In this document: positions 1 through 5,668 of the stretch, in pieces
How positions within the stretch are numbered: position 1 is the first letter of the stretch
How the letters are laid out: every line of letters begins with the position of its first letter
Origin: HyVt-337 sp964428895
GTDB lineage: Bacteria > Planctomycetota > Phycisphaerae > SM23-33
Assembly: GCA_964428895.1 (NCBI GenBank)
Contig: CAYRZU010000103.1
Location: forward strand, 1 to 7,976
Direction of reading: 5' to 3'
DNA: 7,976 nt
Notes under the pieces: model-generated
The model's database searches: none
Told to the model about the DNA's origin: nothing
What the model saw: the letters and a program-made list of their open reading frames with translations, nothing else
Made by a program: the position numbers and the translations under genes

Positions 1-1500
1 GGTGTTGTTGAAGACCAGAGTGCCGTAGCTGGGGTTGCTGACGCGGATCGGGTCCATTCCAACGTTCCAGACGACGTTGTGATGGACAATCGCGTTATGG
101 CTGAGATGGTCGAAGTAGATTCCCACCGCGTGATGGGCGGCGTGGCTGTCGTGGACCCAGTTGTAGCGGAACTCGGTGTTGGCGTAGTCCGTGTTGCAGC
201 CAAAGAACATGCCCAGGTCGCCGGTCAGCCATCCGGCGTCGGAGACGTCGTTGTACTGGACGAGGCTTTCCATGAGCCCGAACGTGTTGATGAGATCGCG
301 CCCGGCATGCCGGACCGTGTTGTGGCTGAAGACGATTCGCCGCCCGGAAAGCCTGACCGTGCCATTCCACAGCCCGGCGTAGCCACCGTGGGTGATCAGG
401 CAGTTGATGATGCGATGATCTCGCCCTTCCACGCTCACAACGGACGCCGAGCTGTAGCCGAGGTCGCAACTAAGCACGAGGTGGTTGTTCCCATGGATGA
501 GAATCCCCGCCCTGGCGCCGATATCCCTCGACCAGGAATGCGAGACGAATCGGGCCGTGAGGTTCTGGAGTGTGTTGTGGCTCGACTCGTCGTCCATCCG
601 AATGCCGCCGGCGAACACGTGCAAGCCGGTCAGCGTGATGTAGGACCGCCCGCTCAGGTCGACGGCATCGGTGCGGCGCTTGGCCTGAATAGTCAGCGCG
701 TTGACCTCGGCGCCGTCCGGCGGGATCAAGAGCAGCCGTTTGGCCTCGGAATCGTAGAACCATTCGCCCGGCGCGTCGAGGCAGCGTCGCAGGCCGCGCA
801 GCACGAACCGGTTGCCGGGCCGCGGGAGGTACCACGGGCCCAGCTCTCTGTCGAACGAGAGCGTGTGAGTCTCGGCGTCATAGCCGGTCACCTTGGCCGT
901 CCAGCATATCCAGGCGGCCCCGCTGGCGCACCACAGCTCGGCCCCGACCCACGCGTCATCGGCGTCGGAGAACTTGCCGTAGACCAGCGTCTGGGAACTG
1001 CCTCCCCACGCCCACGCCCGCCGGGGCTCATAGAACGGCTTGGGGCCCGCGTCCGGCCAACGGGCCTCGAAGAGCATCTCGTCAGCGTTAAAGACCTGGT
1101 TGCCGTCGTCAAGGCTCCAGGACATGGGGGCCGACCAGACGCCGCCTTCTTCGGCCTGCCATCCCGTGATCGGGTCGGCGCCGCTGAGGACGGCGGTTTC
1201 GTCCTTGTAGTTGGATATCGTGATCGGCCGGTCGGCCGTGCCGGACCGGGCGGGACGAAGCACGTCCCGATACACCCCTTCACGCAGATAGCAGGTGTCT
1301 CCCGGCTGCAGCACCGAGGCGACTTTGGCAAGCGTGGCGAAGGGCCTGTCAATTGTGCCGGGGTCGCTGTCGGACCCGGCCGGGCTGACGTAGTAAACAG
1401 ACGCTTCCCCGGCCCCCGGCCCGCGGTTGCACGACACGACGGCAACCGTCATCGCCAACAGAACCACACCCAGTCCAGCCTTCGCCTTTGGCGCGTTCAT
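1..1500 (-). CDS. Lipoprotein with right-handed parallel beta-helix (partial, 3' end off the left edge)
   Basis: Reading the minus strand from the ATG at 1500-1498 gives 500 codons without a stop, up to base 1, so the C-terminus is missing. The start is supported by AAGGA (1512-1508) 7 nt upstream. The N-terminus is a lipoprotein signal: two lysines, a hydrophobic stretch, and the lipobox VVSC with Cys24 as the lipidated residue. Residues about 35-60 (YYVSPAGSDSDPGT, then PFATL and GDTCYLREGVY) form the conserved opening of secreted beta-helix proteins of the DUF1565/polysaccharide-lyase-like type, followed by PITISNYKDETAVLSGADPITGW. From about residue 300 come Asn- and His-rich helix rungs (SHNTVRHAG, YNDVSDAGW, YNWVHDS, HHNVVWNVG, VFNNT). 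By family it is probably an exported or surface carbohydrate-binding or carbohydrate-degrading protein, but I see no defined catalytic triad and assign no substrate. A long ORF on the opposite strand here is a shadow. Confidence 0.88.
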   Translation of the reverse strand, partial: MNAPKAKAGLGVVLLAMTVAVVSCNRGPGAGEASVYYVSPAGSDSDPGTIDRPFATLAKVASVLQPGDTCYLREGVYRDVLRPARSGTADRPITISNYKDETAVLSGADPITGWQAEEGGVWSAPMSWSLDDGNQVFNADEMLFEARWPDAGPKPFYEPRRAWAWGGSSQTLVYGKFSDADDAWVGAELWCASGAAWICWTAKVTGYDAETHTLSFDRELGPWYLPRPGNRFVLRGLRRCLDAPGEWFYDSEAKRLLLIPPDGAEVNALTIQAKRRTDAVDLSGRSYITLTGLHVFAGGIRMDDESSHNTLQNLTARFVSHSWSRDIGARAGILIHGNNHLVLSCDLGYSSASVVSVEGRDHRIINCLITHGGYAGLWNGTVRLSGRRIVFSHNTVRHAGRDLINTFGLMESLVQYNDVSDAGWLTGDLGMFFGCNTDYANTEFRYNWVHDSHAAHHAVGIYFDHLSHNAIVHHNVVWNVGMDPIRVSNPSYGTLVFNNT

Positions 1501-1507
1501 CAGACCA

Positions 1508-1512
1508 TCCTT
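1508..1512 (-). promoter_or_regulatory. Shine-Dalgarno for the beta-helix lipoprotein
   Basis: AAGGA on the minus strand lies 7 nt before the ATG at 1500. It fixes the start of the lipoprotein, which then begins directly with its signal peptide. Confidence 0.6.
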
Positions 1513-1587
1513 ACACGCCGGCAGGCCCAGGGCAAGCCCATGAGGGGCCCCGATCCGACCCGTGCCATCCCCTTCTCGGCAAGCCGG

Positions 1588-1617
1588 TTGATCGGGGCGT
1601 CTGAACGGACGTACAAT
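1588..1617 (+). promoter_or_regulatory. Candidate sigma70-type promoter for the ferritin-like gene
   Basis: TTGATC (1588-1593) and TACAAT (1612-1617) are separated by 18 bp. They match the -35 consensus at 4 of 6 positions and the -10 consensus at 5 of 6. Transcription would begin near 1624, leaving a leader of about 100 nt before the ATG at 1726. A weaker -10-like TATCAT lies at 1675-1680 without a good -35. The rest of the 1501-1725 spacer is GC-rich and shows nothing else I can support; I found no convincing promoter for the minus-strand lipoprotein. Confidence 0.4.
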
Positions 1618-1710
1618 CAGGGCGTGCCGGGGGGAACGGGCCGGCCGGCGCGAGTGACGGCGCGACGACCGACGTATCATTTCCACATCCGTTCACCGTT
1701 CTGACCGTCG

Positions 1711-1718
1711 GGAAGGGG
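1711..1718 (+). promoter_or_regulatory. Shine-Dalgarno for the ferritin-like gene
   Basis: The purine-rich GGAAGGGG lies 7 nt before the ATG at 1726, a good distance for initiation, and supports that codon as the start. Confidence 0.6.
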
Positions 1719-1725
1719 TTGTACG

Positions 1726-2208
1726 ATGGGCGAGCTTTTCGACGTGGCCGAATTGGTCCGCGTAGCGATTGAAGACGAACGAACCGGAGGGGCCTTCTAC
1801 ACAGCCGCAGCCGAACGGGCGAGCGACGCGGGATTGAAGGCGACCTTTGCCGAGATGGCCGACCAGGAGCGTTATCACCAGAAGCGCTTCGAGGCCATGC
1901 TGACTGAGTTGGGTGATATCGCGCCACCGGAGCTTTACTCCGGGGAGTACGCCAGCTATCTCGGCGCTCTGACCAGAGACCGCGCGTTCCCGGACGTCTC
2001 GAGCGCACAAGACATGGCAGCTGCCTGCGACGGCGACCTGGCCTTTCTGGACGTGGCCCTGGACTTCGAGCGTAACACGTTGAACCTGATCAACGAGATG
2101 CGCCTGCTGGTCCCCGAAAGCGGCAAGGGCGTGGTCGACGACATCACCTGCGAAGAACAAGCCCACTTGGTCAGTCTGTTGGAGGCCCGCGAGAAGCTCA
2201 AGAGCTAG
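1726..2208 (+). CDS. Ferritin-like/rubrerythrin-type diiron protein
   Basis: This 160-residue protein has the full ligand set of a four-helix-bundle diiron carboxylate protein: Glu18 in helix 1 (AIEDE...FY), Glu48-x2-His51 in helix 2 (EMADQERYH), Glu115 in helix 3 (LDFERNTLN), and Glu144-x2-His147 in helix 4 (CEEQAH). The length suits the stand-alone ferritin-like family COG1633. No C-terminal rubredoxin domain is present, because the paired CxxC motifs that hold its iron are absent, so it cannot be a classical two-domain rubrerythrin. Relatives reduce peroxide or handle iron in the cytoplasm of anaerobes; that role is inferred here. It has its own probable promoter and ribosome site. Its stop codon overlaps that of the convergent kinase gene, so no terminator fits between them. 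Confidence 0.88.
   Translation: MGELFDVAELVRVAIEDERTGGAFYTAAAERASDAGLKATFAEMADQERYHQKRFEAMLTELGDIAPPELYSGEYASYLGALTRDRAFPDVSSAQDMAAACDGDLAFLDVALDFERNTLNLINEMRLLVPESGKGVVDDITCEEQAHLVSLLEAREKLKS
2205..2208. other. CTAG shared by two convergent stop codons
   Basis: The plus-strand gene ends with TAG at 2206-2208 and the minus-strand kinase ends with TAG at 2207-2205. Both stops use the palindrome CTAG, so the coding regions overlap by four bases and no intergenic terminator is possible. Confidence 0.9.
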
Positions 2209-3617
2209 CGGCCGCCTTCTCGCCGGTGCTGCAGTGGCAAGCGAACGCGCATCACCGTGCCGCCTCCGGGATTGTCCGCCACGTCAATCCGTCCGCGGTG
2301 GATTTGAACGATACGGCCAACAATGGCCATACCCAGGCCGGTCCCGTCCCGGAACACCTCTTTGGCCTCGGGAGCGCGGTAGAACTCCTCGAACAGACGG
2401 TCACGCGTTTCCGGCGTCATGCCGATGCCGGTATCGACGACCACGAACTCCGCGGTCTGGCCATCGATGCGGAGTGTCACGTCGATGTGCCCACCGGCCG
2501 GCGTGTATTGAACCGCATTGGCCACGAGGTTGGTCACCAATTCCCGGAGCATCTCCTCGTTGCCTTCCATCTGAACCGGCTCGATGGCGCCGTTGAGAGT
2601 CAGCTCCTGCCCCGAAGCCTGCGAGGCGAACAGGTCGATGGTGTTGCTCGCCACCGCGGCCAGATCGAAACGCTCGATGTCGAAGATGCGGTCCGGCCGT
2701 CGGAACCACGAATACCGTCGGAGATCGCGAACGAATTCCATCAACGCCGCGGTTCGGCGTTTCGCTCGGGCAATCACATCCTGCTGCGCCACAGAGAGGG
2801 GCTCTTGGCCTGTCAGCATAGCGTCTAGCAAGCTCTGGATGGCGGCAAGGGGAGCACGCATCTCATGCTCGGCGCGCCGCATGAAGAAGCTCTTGGCTTC
2901 ATCGGTCGACCGTAGCGTTTGGTAGGCGGCGCCGAGTTGGTCTTCACGATTGCGGAGTCGGCCGGCGATGGTCTGGGTGACGAACACCATCATGAATAGC
3001 CCCACGGACAAGGCCGACACATCGGCTAGGACGTAGTAGGCGTCCGCGTAGGACCCGGACACTTGCAGCGGGGTGCCGTCGGCACGCTCAATGTGAACGT
3101 GGTTGATCCAGCCTTGCTGTTCGCCCCAAGCCACCGCGTTCAGCAGGATGACAGCGGCCGCCGCGGTTCCGTAGGCCAGTCCGCACGGCAGCAGCTCGGC
3201 CACAATCGCCAACGGGACCAGGATCAGCACAATGAAGGGATTCTCGAGCCCGCCGGTCAGATGAACCAGCGCGAGAATGGCGACCACATCGCAAAGGATC
3301 TGGGTCAAGGCGATCAGGACGATCAGCCGTCGCGTGATTCGCTGCCGGGCGCGGAGGATTGGGTTCAAGAACGTAAAAAAGGCGTTGTACAGGAAGATCA
3401 GCAGAATCACCCGAATGACCGGCGCCATGGACGCGGTTCTCCCCGCCGCACAGAAGCGCATGCCGAACCCGTACCACGCGACCAGCAGAATCACCAGACA
3501 CAATGCCCCGAAGCCCCAACGCACGTAGGTGAACCACGTTAGGCGTTCAAACAATTCGTGGTCGGTAATGCTCAACTTCCCCGGCCCGAAATCGAAGTGA
3601 TCGGCCGACTCAGCCAT
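2205..3617 (-). CDS. RegB/PrrB-like membrane sensor histidine kinase with quinone-site motif
   Basis: From the ATG at 3617 this is 470 residues. Six hydrophobic segments (about 31-53, 67-88, 99-123, 128-144, 146-165, 194-219) precede a linker and a complete kinase core. The H-box is HEMRAPL with phospho-acceptor His251, the N-box is TNLVANAVQYTP (about 362-373), G1 is DTGIGMTPE (from 395), the F-box is LFEEFYRAP, and G2 is GTGLGMAIV (about 425-433). The loop between helices 3 and 4 carries GGLENPF (122-128), a full match to the GGxxNPF ubiquinone-binding signature of RegB/PrrB. No cysteine occurs in the kinase half, so the redox-active cysteine of RegB is missing. An in-frame TTG at 3713 would add 32 residues with no visible ribosome site; I prefer the ATG. 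The gene is divergent from the redox operon it may control. No response regulator is in the window. Confidence 0.88.
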   Translation of the reverse strand: MAESADHFDFGPGKLSITDHELFERLTWFTYVRWGFGALCLVILLVAWYGFGMRFCAAGRTASMAPVIRVILLIFLYNAFFTFLNPILRARQRITRRLIVLIALTQILCDVVAILALVHLTGGLENPFIVLILVPLAIVAELLPCGLAYGTAAAAVILLNAVAWGEQQGWINHVHIERADGTPLQVSGSYADAYYVLADVSALSVGLFMMVFVTQTIAGRLRNREDQLGAAYQTLRSTDEAKSFFMRRAEHEMRAPLAAIQSLLDAMLTGQEPLSVAQQDVIARAKRRTAALMEFVRDLRRYSWFRRPDRIFDIERFDLAAVASNTIDLFASQASGQELTLNGAIEPVQMEGNEEMLRELVTNLVANAVQYTPAGGHIDVTLRIDGQTAEFVVVDTGIGMTPETRDRLFEEFYRAPEAKEVFRDGTGLGMAIVGRIVQIHRGRIDVADNPGGGTVMRVRLPLQHRREGGR

Positions 3618-3628
3618 TCCGAGTCCCG

Positions 3629-3657
3629 ATGATATCACACCTAGGGCAACATGCCCA
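3629..3657 (-). promoter_or_regulatory. Candidate extended -10 promoter for the kinase
   Basis: On the minus strand, TGGGCA (3657-3652) lies 17 bp before TATCAT (3634-3629), which is preceded by TGA as in an extended -10 element. Transcription would begin near 3622, only about 5 nt before the ATG at 3617, giving a nearly leaderless message. This fits the lack of a clear ribosome site at that ATG and speaks against the TTG start at 3713. The -35 match is only 4 of 6. Confidence 0.3.
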
Positions 3658-3701
3658 CTGTCGGCTAGGGTGAAGAAATCAGGAAACGCACAGGTTATCC
3701 C

Positions 3702-3730
3702 TTGACCGCTCAAAACCAGAGCCGTAGATT
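3702..3730 (+). promoter_or_regulatory. Candidate sigma70-type promoter of the redox operon
   Basis: TTGACC (3702-3707, 5 of 6 to consensus) and TAGATT (3725-3730, 4 of 6) are 17 bp apart. The start of transcription would be near 3737, leaving a leader of about 64 nt before the ATG at 3801. The -10 is overlapped by an inverted repeat at 3721-3743, which could be an operator. Confidence 0.45.
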
Positions 3731-3743
3731 TAGTTTGTACGGC
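3721..3743. repeat. Inverted repeat GCCGTA-N11-TACGGC over the -10 region
   Basis: A perfect 6-bp inverted repeat with half-sites at 3721-3726 and 3738-3743, whose centres are 17 bp apart. It covers the predicted -10 and transcription start of the redox operon, a place where a repressor dimer would act. No specific regulator is implied; a 6-bp repeat can arise by chance. Confidence 0.35.
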
Positions 3744-3771
3744 AGCTCGGTGGGGTTTTTTTCCGGGCTGC
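3742..3771 (+). promoter_or_regulatory. Hairpin in the predicted 5' leader of the redox operon
   Basis: GCAGCTCGG (3742-3750) can pair with CCGGGCTGC (3763-3771) to give a 9-bp stem with one G-U pair and a 12-nt loop made of UGGGG and a run of seven U. It sits just after the predicted transcription start and ends 17 nt before the ribosome site at 3789. The U run is in the loop, not after the stem, so it is not an ordinary intrinsic terminator. It could affect message stability or be bound by a protein or RNA. Confidence 0.4.
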
Positions 3772-3788
3772 GTTGTTACTCATTTCAC

Positions 3789-3794
3789 AGAGGG
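3789..3794 (+). promoter_or_regulatory. Shine-Dalgarno that sets the start of the first operon gene
   Basis: AGAGGG ends 6 nt before the ATG at 3801. It decides the start in favour of this ATG over the in-frame TTG at 3702, which lies inside the predicted -35 element. Confidence 0.6.
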
Positions 3795-3800
3795 CGGCAC

Positions 3801-4835
3801 ATGACGTACTACGTCACTCAAGAGGCCGCGAAGGGGTTTGTGCTGCAGTGTCGGCAACGACACCACTTGGTATCTCTAGCTTCTCGCGAAGTCGCTTGGG
3901 ATGAGATCGAGGCCGACGCATGTGTGTCGGCCTTTTTCAAGCCCCGGGCCGCCCAGAGCGCCAAGGGCTTCCTCATGCCGGCCAGCGAGTCGCTCGGCCA
4001 CTACGGCGATCGCGCCGAGAGCCAAGATCGCGACCAGAAGTCCGTTGTCCTGATGGGCGTGCGGGCGTGCGAATTGCGGGCCCGGGCCTATCTCGACTGC
4101 GTTTTCCAGCAAGGCGAGTTCCAAGACCCGCTTTACGACCAGCGACGCGAGTCGTTGCTGATCGTCTCTTGCGATTGCGTGGAGTGCGCCGACTCCTGCT
4201 TCTGCCCGCTGGTGGGCGGCGGGCCGTTCGCGGCGGACGGATTCGACTTGAACGTGTCCCCCGTCGATGGCGGATTCGTGATCGAGACCGGCAGCGACCG
4301 CGGCGCCGAGTTGCTCAAAGCCTGCATGGCTGATTCCCTGACCGAGGCGTCCGGCGAGCAGCTCTCGCGGCGAGATCAACAGCGCCGGCAGATGGTCGAG
4401 CGCCTGCAAAGCCAGAACGGCGATTTCAGCTTCGCCGCGACCGACCAACAGGCCACCTCCCTGCCCAAGGACAACAACGAGGACTGGCAGCGATTCGCGG
4501 CCGACTGCGTGGAATGCGGCGCGTGCACCAACATCTGCCCGACCTGCCATTGCTTCTACCTCTACGATCAGCTTCTCGGGGCGGACCGGTTCGAGCGCGT
4601 CCGAACATGGGATAGTTGCCTGCTCAGTTCGTATCACCGGATGGCGGGCGGGCCGAAGATGAAGCTGACCCCCCGGCCGAAACTGCTGGGGCGCCTGGCC
4701 AATCGGGTGCTCCACAAATTCACCTACTCCCCGCAGCAGTACGAAATGACCGGCTGTGTGGGCTGTGGGCGCTGCGTCGACGCGTGTCTAGGCGAGATCG
4801 ATATTCGTCAGGTCGTTCAGGAGCTAAACGGATGA
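3801..4835 (+). CDS. 4Fe-4S dicluster electron-transfer subunit, HydB/AsrA type
   Basis: A 344-residue iron-sulfur protein like the beta subunit of sulfhydrogenases (group 3b NiFe hydrogenases) and subunit A of anaerobic sulfite reductase. Two 4Fe-4S motifs are at the C-terminal end: C236-x2-C239-x2-C242-x3-C246-P, and C319-x2-C322-x2-C325-x3-C329. The second is followed by Leu where Pro is usual. The family motif GVRACELRA is at 86-94, followed by a cysteine-dense block with Cys124, 126, 129, 133 and 135 (CDCVEC...CFC). Two further cysteines, 249 and 251, follow the first cluster. There is no signal peptide or membrane segment, so it is cytoplasmic. In the family it passes electrons between the flavoprotein encoded next and the rest of the complex. 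The next gene begins inside its stop (ATGA), so the two are probably translated together. The catalytic partners of sulfite reductase or 3b hydrogenase are not visible here. Confidence 0.87.
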   Translation: MTYYVTQEAAKGFVLQCRQRHHLVSLASREVAWDEIEADACVSAFFKPRAAQSAKGFLMPASESLGHYGDRAESQDRDQKSVVLMGVRACELRARAYLDCVFQQGEFQDPLYDQRRESLLIVSCDCVECADSCFCPLVGGGPFAADGFDLNVSPVDGGFVIETGSDRGAELLKACMADSLTEASGEQLSRRDQQRRQMVERLQSQNGDFSFAATDQQATSLPKDNNEDWQRFAADCVECGACTNICPTCHCFYLYDQLLGADRFERVRTWDSCLLSSYHRMAGGPKMKLTPRPKLLGRLANRVLHKFTYSPQQYEMTGCVGCGRCVDACLGEIDIRQVVQELNG

Positions 4836-5650
4836 TCAGCGGCAATCCCTACATGCCAATGCCCGCCACCGTGACCGACGTCATCGACGAAACGCCGACC
4901 ATCAAGACCCTCATCCTCGAGCCGCAAGAGCCCATGCCCTTCAAAGCCGGTCAGTTCATCCAACTGACCTTGCCCGGCGTGGGCGAAGCGCCCTTCACAC
5001 CGTCCAGCTCGCCCCGTCAGCCCGAGCGAATCGCCATCACGATTCTGCGAACCGGGTGCGTGACCGAACGCTTCCACGAATGCAAGCCGGGCCAAACGCT
5101 GGGCCTGCGCGGCCCCTTCGGCAAGGGCTACCCCATCGACGAGCTCGGCGGCAAGGATGTGCTGGTCGTCGGAGGGGGTGTGGGGCTGGCGCCGTTGCGG
5201 GCGCTGATCCTGGCCTTGCTGGATGACATGGGCTCGGTCAAGCGGATGAGCATCAAGTACGGCGCCCGTTGCATGGAAGAATTGCTCTACCGCAACCAGC
5301 ACGACGGGTGGGCCGCCCACAAGAAGGTGGACTTCATGTGCACCATCGATAACCCGCAACCGGAGTGGGACGGCCACACCGGCGTGGTCACCACGCTGTT
5401 GAAGGATCTGGACGTCAACAAGGCCAAGACTCACGCCTTTATCTGCGGCCCCAGCGTGATGCTGAAATTCGCCACCTTCACCCTCATCGATGAAGGGCTG
5501 GCCCCCGAGCAAATCTGCCTGTCCATGAACCGTCGCATGAGCTGCGGCATGGGCAAGTGCGGGCGATGCAATATCGGGCCGCACTACCTATGCAAAGACG
5601 GCCCGGACATCAACTACGCCACGATCAAGGACTACCCCAACGTCTTCTAG
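4832..5650 (+). CDS. FAD/NAD(P)-binding, 2Fe-2S oxidoreductase subunit, HydG/AsrB/PyrK type
   Basis: This 272-residue protein has the ferredoxin-NADP reductase layout of sulfhydrogenase gamma subunit, AsrB and PyrK. A FAD-binding barrel comes first, with FKAGQF and the PFTPSSSP flavin motif (54-61, in the place of RxYS) and GPFGKGYP (94-101). The NAD(P)-binding fold follows, with VLVVGGGVGLAP (110-121) and CGPSVM (205-210). The C-terminal 2Fe-2S site has Cys238, 243, 246 and 254 (CGMGKCGRC, then YLC). It would exchange electrons between NAD(P)H and the iron-sulfur subunit upstream. The start at 4832 overlaps the previous stop and has AGGAG at 4819-4823, 8 nt upstream; a later ATG at 4853 is less likely. 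Coenzyme preference (NADH or NADPH) cannot be read with confidence. Confidence 0.92.
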   Translation: MISGNPYMPMPATVTDVIDETPTIKTLILEPQEPMPFKAGQFIQLTLPGVGEAPFTPSSSPRQPERIAITILRTGCVTERFHECKPGQTLGLRGPFGKGYPIDELGGKDVLVVGGGVGLAPLRALILALLDDMGSVKRMSIKYGARCMEELLYRNQHDGWAAHKKVDFMCTIDNPQPEWDGHTGVVTTLLKDLDVNKAKTHAFICGPSVMLKFATFTLIDEGLAPEQICLSMNRRMSCGMGKCGRCNIGPHYLCKDGPDINYATIKDYPNVF

Positions 5651-5668
5651 ATAGATACCGAGCGACAC

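Noticed and set aside
1636..1670. GC-rich palindromic stretch including GGCCGGCC in the 1501-1725 spacer
   Set aside because: Short self-complementary GC tracts are expected in such GC-rich DNA, and there is no longer stem or T run to support a function.
79..1704. 541-codon open frame on the plus strand
   Set aside because: Its translation is low-complexity, rich in Gly, Pro, Arg and Val and without family motifs, while the opposite strand encodes a complete lipoprotein signal and beta-helix protein in the same DNA. It is a GC-rich shadow frame.
3618..3713. TTG-initiated 32-residue extension of the kinase
   Set aside because: No ribosome site is visible, and the added residues are not needed for the six-helix sensor; the ATG at 3617 is simpler. 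It cannot be fully excluded.
3750..3762. Intrinsic terminator from the run of T at 3756-3762
   Set aside because: The T run lies in the loop of the hairpin rather than after its stem, and the position just upstream of a gene argues against a terminator.
3702..3800. TTG-initiated N-terminal extension of the dicluster protein
   Set aside because: The TTG lies inside the predicted -35 element and has no ribosome site, while the ATG at 3801 has AGAGGG at the right distance and begins the conserved protein.
3876..4715. 279-codon minus-strand open frame opposite the dicluster gene
   Set aside because: The plus strand has clear iron-sulfur motifs and a ribosome site; the antisense product has no recognisable motif.
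4817..5584. 255-codon minus-strand open frame opposite the flavoprotein gene
   Set aside because: It is a shadow of a gene with FAD, NAD and 2Fe-2S motifs; the antisense product is His/Gln/Gly-rich without family features.
3801..5650. Anaerobic sulfite reductase (asrAB) or a 3b hydrogenase operon
   Set aside because: The two subunits resemble those families, but no AsrC-like sirohaem subunit and no NiFe large or small subunit follows; instead NuoG-like, polyferredoxin and NuoH-like genes do.
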